Assembly: GCA_015499995.1 (NCBI GenBank)
Contig: JADNRV010000071.1
Span: forward strand, 1-64,000
Length of the DNA stretch: 64,000 nucleotides
DNA from: Flammula alnicola
Taxonomy: Eukaryota > Basidiomycota > Agaricomycetes > Agaricales > Strophariaceae
Direction: 5' to 3'
Below the pieces are notes generated by a model. It was not told the origin of the DNA. It searched no databases and saw only the letters and a program-made list of their open reading frames with translations. Of the stretch, positions 10,191 to 21,392 are shown in pieces. Numbering within the stretch: the first letter of the stretch is position 1; every line of letters begins with the position of its first letter. The position numbers and the translations under genes are program-made.

Positions 10191-10279
10191 GCACGAACAT
10201 GTTTAACGGTCGAGTTTGTCCAATGTGGTTTAAATTTTAAACCACATTGGACAAACTCGACCGTTAAACATGTTCGTGC
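10191..10279. repeat. Perfect 89-bp palindrome (44-bp arms) over a start codon
   Basis: The left arm begins GCACGAACATGTTTAACGGT at 10191 and the right arm ends in its exact complement at 10279. The centre is a single T at 10235, flanked by GGTTTAAA and TTTAAACC. All 44 positions pair. The symmetry stops abruptly at both edges. The right arm includes the ATG (10270) and the next seven bases of the kinase gene, so the left arm is a mirror copy of the start-codon region. Confidence 0.95.
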
Positions 10280-11623
10280 TGTGGGATGCTGATGGCAACG
10301 AGATTCGCGACGAGTACCCTCCAGTGGACCCTCCGGACATTCTCCGTAATCCAGAAAACGCTGCCTTTAACCTGGACACGATCATTGGTAGACTCAAAGA
10401 AATGGGCGGTTCAGACGTCGTTGCTCTCCACCAACTGGCCCAGAATCATTACTTTGTAATTAATGTTCCCTAAAGTAGTGTCCCAATAACTCTCACTACT
10501 ACAAAAACCTATCATCTAGGTTCTTGATGCGTCTGCGAAGGACGGCGGGCACTACATCGTCAGGATCGCAAGAAATATTATTTCTTCATCCAGCGATCGC
10601 CTGAGCTTTTTGCAAGACAAACTTCGGCGCGAGTGCGAGTTCATGCGATGGGTCTCTTCTGCGAAGAACATCCCGATGCCACTAGTCCATTACTACGACG
10701 CAAGCGTCGTTACGCCATATATGGTCACGGACAAGTGCGAAGGGTGCCTTTTGATCGATGCTTTTGGTATTCTTCCCTTCGAGGCAAAGGTTGTATTTCC
10801 CCATTATCTATCAATATTTTGTGCTGAGTTGATTCACTGAGTAGATATCTAACATCCGTTCCTATGCGCGTATTGCACTTGATTTATTCCGCATCGATGC
10901 GCCGGATGGGATCGGTAGTATTTCTTCCTTCCAACCAACCGCAGATGCTCGGTCAGGTAGACCCATTCTAGGTCCTTATATCTTGCCCTCTGGTCTTCAT
11001 ACTCCATCCACTGTTTTCCAATCTATCGAGGAGTATTTCAGGTGGCTTATCTCCGTCAAAAAGACCTCGACTGATGTGGGAACTACGAAACTAGACCTCG
11101 ATAAAGCACAAGTCACCCTGAAGCGACTCGAAAGCCTTATCTCGGAGTCTGTCTCTGGCTACGACGCTGAATTGATAAGAGGCGTCCCATCGCATCAAGA
11201 CTTCTGCGGACAAAACGTTTTCATCGACGGCGAAGGCCTCATCACAAGTGTTATCGACTGGGAGTTTCATATGGTCAAGCCGGCTGTATTGGCTGCAGCC
11301 TATCCGTCTTGGATTCGCTATGATGGAACCGCTGACCCTCGGTTCGTTGATAAAATGGATCAATTTTCTTCGTTTTGGATGGCTAGTCCGGTAGATGCAA
11401 AAAGGTTACGACAGGCATACGATGCAGTATGTCTTAACACTTTCAACAACATTCCCAATAAAACTAATTTAATTTTAAGATTGTCAAAGAGGAGGATCCT
11501 GAATATTACCGTGCTCTGAAAGCCGGCGCATTTTGTCGCATGGCAGAGGAATGGTTGTTGAGTGATGTTGTGGATATTGGGTGTCGGCGTATGAAAGCCT
11601 GGCTGGACAGTTCTCTTCAGTGA
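10270..11623 (+). CDS. Aminoglycoside phosphotransferase-like (APH) kinase
   Basis: Four exons (10270-10455, 10520-10789, 10845-11426, 11480-11623) join in frame to 393 codons. The N-lobe includes AKDGGHYIVRIAR and a RRECEFMRWV helix. The C-lobe has the Brenner-type catalytic motif PSHQDFCGQNVF (Asp as base, Asn as metal ligand), then SVIDWEF in the place of the kinase DFG. These identify the APH/choline-kinase fold. Fungal members are mostly uncharacterised small-molecule kinases; the substrate cannot be told from sequence and antibiotic resistance should not be assumed. The ATG lies inside an 89-bp palindrome, so the transcript leader could fold into a very stable hairpin over the start. 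No alternative upstream start is visible in frame. Confidence 0.85.
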
Positions 11624-12421
11624 AATATTCTTGACCGATTATCTTATCGCAAATATGGCCATCTGTACTCGCGTTATTGCGTCACATATATTATAATTTC
11701 CCCTCGAGACCAACTTTTTGTGGCCAGACTCAGCACATCGAATTTGTGCCAGTGATGATAGAACAATCCTTGGCGAATGTTGTCGTGGGGAGAAGAAGAT
11801 ATTAGAATGGTCACAAAGCATTAAAACCTGCTTCTTAAGTTTCCACGCGTTTAGTCACTGTGCGACAACGACTCGATGTCGAGGACAAGTCCCCATAATG
11901 ACAAAGATCAACAGTAAACGTTCTTTAGTCGGGCACACTTGCGATGTATACCCACAGTAATAACAAGGGTAGATTGTGGCTTCTGTCTCCTGTTCCATAT
12001 CCACATCGAGTAGAAGATGACCAACTATCCGTTATCGAGCTTGAGCGATGATCACGATTCTGGTCGAAGTAAAATAGAATAACATGTTGAATGTTGGTTT
12101 CGACGTACGATTGTGCTCAGCCAATCTGATGATGAGGCAAATGATCTGATAATCATAGTTGCGTAAAATGAAGCAATCTTAACGTCGTTAGTTTCTGATT
12201 TTGTCATGAATGTCTATTTCTGCAACCTCTACCTAATTTCCGTATTCCGTGTAATTCCGTTTATCTTAAGCCGTCTGTAAAGCCTGGTGGATCACTGTGG
12301 TCAGCGGTACGTCTGACTTGACCTGGTCAAACCTGTTCAAACCGCCTGGCAGGTGTTTGGTTCAGTGTACATCGCCAACAGTGGAGGCTTTAAGTCGAGT
12401 CACTCCACTTCGACGAGTGCA
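11624..12421. other. Intergenic, nothing recognised
   Basis: About 800 bp between the APH-like gene and SMN1. Only short open frames without family resemblance or codon structure are present. The last 100 bp presumably hold the SMN1 promoter. Confidence 0.5.
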
Positions 12422-13478
12422 ATGGCGACGCGGCCTGTAATATCTTACGATGACATAACTCTACCGTACGATCAGCCAGAAGAACAAAAGAAGTCAACCT
12501 CGTCGTATGCCGCTCCACCTCCGTCGAAAAAGCGAAGGAAAAACAACCAAAAGGCGAAACGCTGGGACGATCCTAGTCGAGCAAACTTTCAGAAAAGCGC
12601 CTCAAATTCTCAGCATGCTGAATTTAACAAGTATATAAGTGGTTCCGGCTCAACACAAAAGCAAGGACCACAACTGCAATACCCGGAAGAGGAAGAAGAA
12701 GACGCGGAAGAGGAGGTCAAAGAGGGTGAGTACGAAGAGGATGAGAGTCGCGAGTTAACGCACGAAGAAATATGGGACGACTCTGCACTTGTGAATGCTT
12801 GGGAATCTGCAATGGAAGAATATCGCGCATACCATGGTCCAGGAAAGGATTGGAAGAAGGAACCAGTAAAAAAATCACCCTTGTGAGTGGTCTTGACTCG
12901 ATTGCACGCCCATTTCTGATCCTCTTTTTCGTATTCAAGGTGGTATAATATCCCAATCGACCCCTCGTCAAAGGCGGCGGCACTTCAAAGGTACCTGTTG
13001 TCACAACACCTTTTGGTGTTCCTACGACGACGAACCAAGCGCTGAGGCTGACTCTCAACCCATAAACTTCGATACCTTCGTACCGACGCACGATGCCTCT
13101 CTTGACCAATCTTCCAATCCAGTGCCCACTGCAAACTACATCCCTGACACTCCTACTGGCCTGATGGTCAGCCAGGACGAAGCTTTCTCTCGTGCATTGA
13201 GCGCCATGTACTGGGGTGGATATTGGACTGCCATGTACCATGTATGTTTAGTTACTTTGTCGTATAAAGCGTTGCTGATCACCTCTTTCTTGCAGGCTCA
13301 GCGACAACTTGCACAAGCTAATCCATCTGGAGTGTCGGCCCCGACCGACGACGCCGAAGAAGAGGATCTCGAAGAAGGCGAAGATATTGAAGTTGATAAT
13401 GATGACTCATTTCTACACAAAGGTAACCAAATTATGCAGTGCCGGAAAGGGAAGAGACCCGTCCAAACTCGGGTGTGA
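12422..13478 (+). CDS. SMN1: Survival motor neuron (SMN) homologue
   Basis: Four exons (12422-12882, 12940-12990, 13040-13241, 13296-13478) give about 298 residues. The conserved parts are the Gemin2-binding helix (HEEIWDDSALVNAWESAMEEY region), the PVKKSPLWYNIP segment that follows, and the C-terminal YG box (AFSRALSAMYWGGYWTAMYH), which drives oligomerisation. SMN chaperones Sm-ring assembly on spliceosomal snRNAs in the cytoplasm and Cajal bodies. A basic patch (SKKRRKNNQKAKR) lies near residue 40. No Tudor domain is visible, as in fission yeast Smn1. An acidic tail of about 60 residues follows the YG box, which is usually terminal, so the true last exon may be different. It is convergent with NIC96. 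Confidence 0.85.
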
Positions 13479-13825
13479 TACTCTTCGTCCTCATGAACGA
13501 ACGTGTACGTCTCTTCAAATACATCCACCACACTATAAAGCATCATCTGATATCCGTCATTCTCTGAAGAGGTTCTATTTTTCTGTCTTGAAAGCCTGAT
13601 ATCCGCCCATTGTTCCCCTAATCGTGACTCCAAGAAAGGGTTAAGTATTAAGATAGCCTTCCTATCGTCTCCCTGCCTAAGCTGTGGTTCTGATCTCATG
13701 TTCATCATTTCATCGACATTAAAGAGAGATAAAGAATAATAGCTCATCCATATTTATTTTAGCTCGATAATACCAATATGTCTTTCTCATCGAAGCATAT
13801 ATTACAAGGAGTAGAATCACATACA
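13479..13825. other. Intergenic between convergent SMN1 and NIC96
   Basis: About 350 bp that must contain both 3' ends. No gene is seen. An A/T-rich stretch near 13740-13800 could serve polyadenylation. Confidence 0.4.
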
Positions 13826-16800
13826 TCACAGCGCAATTTCAACATCCAACCTCGCCAAGTATGAATACACATCTGGTGACATGCGGTACTTCAAGATACC
13901 AGCAAACACCATCAGTGATCTCGATTTTTTCCGGATGTTGGCCAGCGTCTATTGAGATTACCCAATGAATCAGCTGGGCAATAAAAAAAAAAGAAGAGAA
14001 AGAACACACCATCTGCTTTGTAGCATCGGCGACCATGGAACTCTTGACTCTCTGATGCACGCCTGCCAGCGCATCCATCGTGAGTGTAAGGTAGGTCTGC
14101 AGGTTCTTTTGCAAAGCTTCATGGAGGTCCCTAAATTCTTCCGCACGTCGCGTAATTTTCGCGATATCGCCAGTCAGCGGAATAAGATCAGTCGACTCCA
14201 TAATCTGTTCAATGAAACGACGATCAATCAGTACACCAAAGAAGAAAAACGGCTAAATTGGAAAAAGACGCACATCGAGCGCAGCTTCAGGCCTTCCCGC
14301 ATTCTTCGCGTCAATGGCCTCCCTAATCCTGAGTAACCTCACCACCGCCTCCCTCTCCCTCCCAACAGCCCTATTCGCCCTCTCATAATGCCTCAAAATC
14401 TCCGCAGCGGTCTTTTCTATCGTCCTCGCTTTCTCATCGGGGCTGGGCTGTGCGACGGTGTTACCCAACGCCTGCGCGAGACACGCAACGACAGTGGTGT
14501 AATCCTCGGCGAGGTTGTACAGTTTGATGGCCTCCGCGATGCGATCATTCTCCTCCGAATGCTGCGCGGCACGCACAAGGATCTGGTTATGGTATTCCTG
14601 TGCATTTTCGAGATGCAGGAGACTTGCGCCTTGTTCAATAACACCGCCTAAATGCCGACGAACCAAATCACCCTAAATCATCCATGCTGCTATGAAGAAA
14701 ATACGCACAAATCTACCACCTTCAGGCCTGATACCACCGACCAATTCCTCCCAGGCCGGACCGCTGTTCGCCAATACGATTATCCTCCTTGTAAGTTCCC
14801 AAGCAATTTCGACCTGCTCCTTGCCTACACCATTGCCTTGATCAGCCGTAAGGCACACGCAGTACACGTACTGCAGCGCTTCCTTGCGTCCATCTTGACG
14901 AACTGGCGAACATATCGCCAGATAAGGGTGGAAAGGCTGAGTGCGGGCGGAGCAGCGGGTGAAAGAGACACTGGAAACGTATTCGATGTCAAGAACAGTC
15001 ATAATGAGACACAACAGGAGATGCTTACAAGGGGTCATATCTGACGTTTCAGCGCGAGAGGGAACCCTGAGCAGACCATGGTAGGCCAGGGCAATAGCTA
15101 AATGGACAGCTTCGATCTCTGTCTCTTGATAATCCCAGAGAGCAGCGACAGCCTATGCAAAATATAAAAACTCAGTACTCTAAATAAAATGTGTCGAGTA
15201 AAATAAACGCACCCTTTCGAACTGACCGCACATGAGTAACACCCCAGCCCACACACCACGGCGCGATCCAGTTTGGTTAGGCGGACCATCAAAGTGCCTC
15301 TCTCCATAACCGAGAAGAACTTCAGTAAGAGCCCGCAGCCCACCATCCTCGTCTTCGTCGAATCCTGCCTCGTGTGAACAAAATTTATTGCATAAATAAA
15401 AAAAATAGCATACCATGGCGAGCTGGAACCAGAGCCAATCCTCCGTCGTCGTCGTCACTTGCGGCACGCTCCTCCTCGATGGCTCCAATTTACCCATGAG
15501 CTTGTACAAAGCCAACTTGAACGGGTCTGCGGTGAGGAATGCAACATATGTGCATTGTACACCGCTTGCAAGTGGTCACGGTGGGCCTTGGGCAATCTAA
15601 GCAACGAGTCGTATATGAGCTTTGGAGAGGACTGGGGCATAAATAAAAAAATAGGTTACTTTCGGTCCGGAGATTCGATCCAGGTTCGGAAATGGTTGAC
15701 GAAGCTGGCTTCGCGGTTTTCGATGGCTTGTTGGAAGTTGGAGGCCTCGGCAAGAGCTTCCTCGACGTGGCCTGTTCGCACCAGATAGAAGAGCTTGGCC
15801 CACAAAGGCTGACCAGCTACGAGCTACGCGAATCGCCAAAAATAGAAGCATTAGCAAAGCAGGTCATCCAAAGGCATTGGAATGAGGAACTTGATACCTC
15901 AATGCGATCCTCCCACTCGCCATTCCTGTAATACCTAACGAGCAAAAAAGCTCTGACCCTGTTCGCGATACTCGGATCGCCACCCAAGCGTGCCTCCATT
16001 GGCCTAGCCTGGACAGTTCTCTCTAGGATATCCCAATACTGCTCTTCCAGAGCCTGTCTGGCGCCCTTGGCAATCTGCCTTCGTAGAGCAGCAGCCTCGC
16101 GGCTCTCAGGGTCCCCGAGGTAGACTCTGGCGAATTTGCGTTCGAAAAGTGGCGCGTTGAGGATGTGGGCACCAGCGTGCTCGACAGGAGGGAGCGCAGG
16201 TGGCTCGCCGGTGATTTTGGCGAGGACGTGGAAGTTTTGGGTCATTTGGATGGCTCGCGACTGTGAAAGAATTTTAGTATATAGTAAATTGAACAGCAGC
16301 TAAACCTACGTCAGACGCGACTGCGAGAGAAGCTTCGATGAGTGCGTGCACGATAGGATATGACGTCCCTCTTAGTCGGGCATTGTTCAAATCGGTAATG
16401 ACGCGGTCATAGGCCATCATCCTGCCTTGCATTTGGAGAGACAAACTTGGTCCACCAGTCTATGTCAAAGTAAGTTTTGACTCGTCAGTGTGAAGGTACA
16501 TTGAGACACTCACACTTAACGTGCTCTTCCCAAGCGAGCTGCTTCTCAGCTCGGACATACCACGATCTGCGCTGGCAACACGACCGCCGAGTTCTTCAAA
16601 CACGCGCTTCTTCTTGGCCTCCCAATCGCGCTGGCTGCGTTCCTCCAGGACACGGTAGAACTCTTCTTGAGTCTCTTTCCTTCCTTCCTCTATCGTGGAG
16701 ATCAGATTTTGCTCATGTGCAATACGGAGGTAGCCTGCAACATCGGTGTCTTGCAGTGGCTGAAGAGGTGAAAATGTTGTAGAAGTGTTGAGATGAGCGA

Positions 16801-17074
16801 TAGAGCTTGAAAGAGCAGAGGCATCGACATGTGCTTGTGCAAGGAGGTAGTTCCTAGAGAGAAACGGCTTTTGAGAAACTTGGAAAAACAATAGATTGAC
16901 TCGAACGAACGCGCGATCTGCGTCTGTTGAAGTCCCTGGCTGACGTGAGACAAGACGCCGCGAGAGCGCCTCTATTTGGTCCAAGGATAGATTAACGGAA
17001 GGAAGATCGGGTCTTGACAAGTGAGAAGTCAAGTTTTTTGACGAGGTCAAGAGCGACGACAAGTCTGCAGCCAT
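13826..17074 (-). CDS. NIC96: Nucleoporin Nic96/Nup93
   Basis: The gene starts at 17074 (MAADLSSLLTSSKNLTSHL) and ends in SYLARLDVEIAL at 13826, in roughly ten exons with short introns. The N-terminal half contains the coiled-coil typical of the family (ERSQRDWEAKKKRVFEELG), followed by GMSELRSSSLGKS. The C-terminal half is a helical solenoid with RPMEARLGGDPSIANRV, QAHVDASALSS earlier, and LYNLAEDYTTVVACLAQALG and MTLANIRKKSRSLMVFAG near the end. Nic96/Nup93 is a scaffold of the nuclear pore inner ring that anchors the Nsp1 complex. Length and motif order fit a full-length protein of about 850-900 residues. It is divergent from the F-box gene upstream (343-bp gap) and convergent with SMN1. 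Confidence 0.92.
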
Positions 17075-17416
17075 CTTGGTGGTGCTTGGGTGTCCTTTTG
17101 TCGAAGGCTTGGTGCGTATCTAGTAGTGATCCTAAGCCACAAAAGTTGCCTAGAGAGATAATCCCAGTGGCGCTATTCGCTTAGATTGGGGAAAGGCGCG
17201 TCTGAGTCAAGGGAATCTGGCCTTGTGAAGATGAATGAGCGTTAGTGCAGACTGTGTTCAACTTCACTGCTCCATTCAGGCGATATGTATTTGGCAATGT
17301 ACACCGAACCAAATATCTGCGCCCGGGCCGCCCAGGCGCGTTTTTTATTTTTCTGATGAGGAACTCTTGCTTCAACCGCCATTTCGACCTCCAGTCTTTC
17401 CTGAATTCGCGCTTTG
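17075..17416. promoter_or_regulatory. Divergent promoter region NIC96 / F-box gene
   Basis: The 342 bp between the start codons of NIC96 (-) and the F-box gene (+) must carry both promoters. No specific factor site could be assigned by eye. Confidence 0.4.
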
Positions 17417-18757
17417 ATGACTTCTGTATCTCATTCTATTCCGCCAGAGATCTTGGACCTCTTCATCGACGAGCTTGCTCAAAGCAGCGACAAGTCTGTC
17501 TCTCGAGCGGCACTACACGCATGTTCGCTGGTATCGCCAGCCTTTTGTCGACGCGCTCAACACCATTTATTATCGGAAATAAACCTCACGAAGTCGCGAT
17601 TCGAGGACACGTCGAGGATCCTTCGCCGTACCAACAATCTGAAAGCAATACTAGATTGCGGATTGGCCCTACGGCCCCTACCTCAGGCTTCCAGCGCACT
17701 CGCGTGTCGCATCCGATCCTTCAAATTGATGTTGAACGGAACGACGGACGAGATCCATAGAATTTTGGATTGCCCGGAGCTAGCAGGGATTATCAGCCTT
17801 CTCCATGGTCAAAATCATGGCATCCGCACTTTTGGTCTCGTTGTGGACTACCCCATCATGCAGGTCAATTGGTCAAATATTGAGGAACCTTTCCAGAAAG
17901 CCTTCCTGAAATTGCTATCCTCCTCGTTTTTATCGACTTTACATCTCCGCAACATCACCGGCGTCCCAACGTCCCTTCTTCGAGGAACGAGCATCAAAAA
18001 CATTTATTTCAAATTCCTACAGTTCAAAGAGTCTCTACCTCTCTGCGGCATGGTTCCTCATGACAAGCTAGAAATAGTTCACATCGATCCCTCCTTCTCC
18101 CTCAGAAGCCTGCTCATGCCCGATGAAGATAGCTCGGAGCCAAAGACGACCTTTGACTTGAGCCTTTCGCATGTCAAGGAACTCAGGTACACGGTCCACA
18201 TGTCCAGCACCTTCCAAAGTTATATCCAACCGATAATGGGCGCCTTTAACTCTTTAGAAATTCTCAAACTTGAATGTTTAGAAGTGCCGCGCGAGAGCTT
18301 TGGATCGTTAAATTGGAACATTCCTTACAGCGACCTCCCTTCGATGCATTCTCTTACAGTCTACCTCAGAGGCGTGACTTTTCATGGAAAGCGCGATCTT
18401 TTGATGGACTTGATTACCCTCCTCTCTCCCAGAAGCACCCCTCGAGCACTCCGAACGCTCCAAATCGAGTTATCTGTTCGCTCGAATCACCCTTGGAACA
18501 CAAGAAATGAATTCTTTCCCAACCACAAACTTTGGACACATATCGACCATGTCCTTAACAACGAACGATTTGGATCCGTCCGCCTTGTCAACCTTAATTT
18601 GGAGTATCATATCGTCGGACGGAATCTGTATACTTTCAACGAGGATTTATTCAGGAGCAGATGTCAACGATTCGGAAAACAGGTCTTTCCATCTATCACG
18701 TCGTCTTCACCTGCAAAGAATCTGGCCATATATGTGAGGCCATATTTCTGGTCGTGA
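17417..18757 (+). CDS. F-box protein, paralogue 1
   Basis: An intronless 446-codon frame from ATG 17417. An F-box-like N-terminus (SIPPEILDLFIDELAQ, then ALHACSLVSPAFCRRAQHHL and SEI) would bind Skp1 in an SCF ubiquitin ligase. The remainder is a Leu-rich region with spaced LHLRNITGVPTSLL, NIYFKFLQF, LEILKLECLEVP and LRTLQIELSV segments, likely the substrate-recognition part. Agaricomycetes carry very large families of this architecture. Paralogue 2 starts 1.1 kb downstream in the same orientation and shares the same blocks. The substrate is unknown. The frame is complete without frameshifts. Confidence 0.8.
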   Translation: MTSVSHSIPPEILDLFIDELAQSSDKSVSRAALHACSLVSPAFCRRAQHHLLSEINLTKSRFEDTSRILRRTNNLKAILDCGLALRPLPQASSALACRIRSFKLMLNGTTDEIHRILDCPELAGIISLLHGQNHGIRTFGLVVDYPIMQVNWSNIEEPFQKAFLKLLSSSFLSTLHLRNITGVPTSLLRGTSIKNIYFKFLQFKESLPLCGMVPHDKLEIVHIDPSFSLRSLLMPDEDSSEPKTTFDLSLSHVKELRYTVHMSSTFQSYIQPIMGAFNSLEILKLECLEVPRESFGSLNWNIPYSDLPSMHSLTVYLRGVTFHGKRDLLMDLITLLSPRSTPRALRTLQIELSVRSNHPWNTRNEFFPNHKLWTHIDHVLNNERFGSVRLVNLNLEYHIVGRNLYTFNEDLFRSRCQRFGKQVFPSITSSSPAKNLAIYVRPYFWS

Positions 18758-18927
18758 TTGCCACCTAAAAACCTTCACATTCCATCGATATCGCTCATTC
18801 ACGGTGGCTTTACCCCGCAAGAGTCGTAGTACAATGAACACCTCTAGTAAACATCCAACCAGAGGCCGCTGTACATGTTTCTCGCAACCCCATGATGCCC
18901 TATTCCCTTTTCCTACCTCGATCGCTA

Positions 18928-19707
18928 CAGTCGAACCCCTCATAACGCATACCCCTCGGTGGACGGCCCAGGGTATGCGTTATCAGAGGTTATGCATTAA
19001 CAGAGGTAGGCTAAAAATAGATTCAAAATTCCATAGGCAAAATACCAAACAATAATTAAAGTATTGGTGTTGAAATACGCCATGGAGAGTAATATAGGCC
19101 ATTGTGAATAAATCTGTGAAGGAAAGCTCACATTTCCTTGGATACTCCCAGTGAGAGTGGTCCCATAGTCATTAGAGTCGTGTGAAAATCATGCCAAAGG
19201 GCGCGAAAATGGTAATTTTGCAGGTTAAGAGTATCAAAAAGGCTAGTTTTAAACTGTCCATGTGGTGCATCACAGTGGGGGCGACCAGCAAACCAATTAT
19301 TTGACCTTAAATTCAAGAATTTCTACCTAATATAGTGCCCAAAACCTATGCCTTTTGCCCGCTGAGGGTATGCCTTATGCCTTATTGCGGACCTATGCGT
19401 TATGCTATGCAATTCCCCGCCCACCAACTTGGTGGACGGATGAGCTATGCGTTATAAGGGTTATGCTTACAGGTCTTGCATAAAAACGTAGAGTCAATCA
19501 TTCTCAGAGGTCTGTTTGTACGGCTTTGTGTAGGTATAAAACGATATCACGCTTTCCGCTACAGCAACTTTGTGACTGATGAGTGACAAGATCATCAATC
19601 TTTCTTTTTTGGTGGTGCAACGCTGTACAACAAATGCGTAGTGAATGATTGACTCTACGTTTTTATGCAAGACCTGTATCAGAGTATGCGTTATGAGGGT
19701 TCGACTG
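18928..19707. mobile_element. Non-autonomous TA-flanked transposon (Tc1/mariner-pogo-like MITE)
   Basis: The left end CAGTCGAACCCCTCATAACG and right end CGTTATGAGGGTTCGACTG are inverted copies of about 26 bp (one extra C at left). They are bounded by TA at 18926-18927 and 19708-19709. CAGT termini with a TA duplication are typical of Tc1/mariner-pogo elements. The 780-bp interior has no transposase frame. It repeats the motif TATGCGTTAT near both ends and carries a perfect 34-bp internal inverted repeat. It sits between two F-box paralogues. Confidence 0.8.
19469..19677. repeat. Perfect 34-bp internal inverted repeat in the MITE
   Basis: ACAGGTCTTGCATAAAAACG... at 19469-19502 is matched without error by its reverse complement at 19644-19677, with 141 bp between. 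It lies inside the right half of the 780-bp element and could be the termini of a second, nested element or a stem-loop. Confidence 0.85.
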
Positions 19708-19848
19708 TACTAGCAATGTTTGGTAATTTATAATTAACCAATATGTTTCAACCATCTGCAACTTGAACCCCTTTCCATTTGCCATTGCTTGTTAGCCGCC
19801 ATCATCACTTACTCTGATTTTCAGCTCCAACGTATTCCTTTTCTACGC

Positions 19849-21184
19849 ATGCACCCTATCTGCTACGATCTTCCTCCTGAAATCTTGGAATCGTCCATTG
19901 ATGACTTGGGCAGGCAACGGAATTGCTTCGACTCTCAGCGCGCACTGCAGACATGCTGCTTTGTATCTCGGTCCTTTCGCAATCGAGCCCATCACCATTT
20001 ATTCTCCGAAATTAAATTCACCCCACCACCCTACTGTACTGAATTCAACTCCTTCCAGGAATTTCGAAGGATCGTCTGTTCGGGACTCAAATTGCCGATG
20101 ACCAGCCTACTCTACCATATCCGTTCTTTTAAGTTGGTGGTGGGTAACTGCGGAGGCGAAGTACATGGGATCCTGGTGGACAAAGACCTCGTGGAAATTA
20201 TGCAACTCTTGATGAGGCACAGTCAGCACATTCATACCTTCGCGATGCGAGGCCTTGCCGAGTCCTATCCGTTCGTTTGGACTAATCTGACGTTGGATTT
20301 CCGTGTCGCCTTCAAGGCTCTCTGCCAGTCTTCTACAAATTTAACGACTTTGTACCTGGAAAATATGGCTGGGGTGCCGCATACGCTTTTAACGGGTACA
20401 CATATCAAGCATCTCCGGTTTCATCTCATACACTTGGCTCGATCCAACACCGCCTTCATCCCCTTTCCGGAAGATCACTTTCCTAAAGGCCAGCTGGAGT
20501 CAATCGACATCGACTATAGTTTCCCTTTTCCTTTCCCGACACAGGATCTCATCGAAAAGGATATTCACCACCGGGAATCGGTCTCGCACCGCCAACCCCT
20601 TTTTTCGCATGTCAAGAGACTCAAATATATCTTACGTCCATGCGACGACTTACAGAAATTCGTCGTCGTCGCAAGAGGTATATCCTCATCCCTCGAAGTG
20701 GTTTATTTACAGCTTTCGGGCACGGATCTCAAAGCCTCATCACCGGAAATTCCTTTCGAAGAACTCCACAATCTGCGCTGTATGATCATTCGACACAAAT
20801 CCGTCGTTTGTGCATTGACACGCCACCCTTTGATCAAAGTAGCAACGATCCTCAGAAACCTGGCGTCCCGCCGTCTCTTGACAGCATTGAGATTGCTTTC
20901 GAGGTTTTCTCGCAACCGCCCTGGCTCAAGCTGACGCATTTTTTCCGGAGCCCAAGACGTGGGCCCTGCTTGATGCTGCGCTCAACCACGAACGGTTTGC
21001 CTCTGTGCATAACATCACATTCAGATTGCAGTATTATGCTCTCCAAGCGCAGCCGTGGGCTTTTGACGAACGAATTTTCATTGAAAGGTGCCATGGGTTT
21101 CTGATGGACGCTTTCCCATTGCTCTCGTCTTCCGGATCAAAGACACTTGACATGGTTGTCTCTGTCGACGTCTGTCCTGGATAG
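19849..21184 (+). pseudogene. F-box protein, paralogue 2, frameshifted near the C-terminus
   Basis: The ATG at 19849 opens MHPICYDLPPEILESSIDD, and the frame continues with the same blocks as paralogue 1: TCCFVSRSFRNRAHHHLFSEI, then YLENMAGVPHTLLTGTHIKH. The first frame stops at 20934. The family-like C-terminal sequence continues in frame 2 (GVPPSLDSIEIAFEVF, about 20850-20940) and then in frame 3 (WALLDAALNHERFASV through CPG to a stop at 21182-21184), matching the HVLNNERFGSVRLV part of paralogue 1. So two 1-nt shifts are needed; the second falls at a T-run near 20940. The function would be a substrate adaptor for SCF. It may be a pseudogene or contain indel errors in the assembly. Confidence 0.7.
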
Positions 21185-21392
21185 TTGGAGTTCGACTCGA
21201 GCTCTTGAGTAGGTAAATAAATGGCGTATCTTATCCTCTTCTTTCATAATAAGCACCAAGGTCGCAAAGGTCCTTCATCGCAATGAATCGATTGCAAAGT
21301 AAGTAAGTACAATGGGGTTCCAACTTGCAAGCCAAGAATATTCATTCTTCCAAAAGTAAGGGTGCATCCGAGATTGAAAGTGAACGTATAAT

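Noticed and set aside
10270..11623. Interpretation of the APH-like gene as antibiotic resistance
   Set aside because: Fungal APH-fold proteins are a broad family; nothing in the sequence identifies an aminoglycoside substrate.
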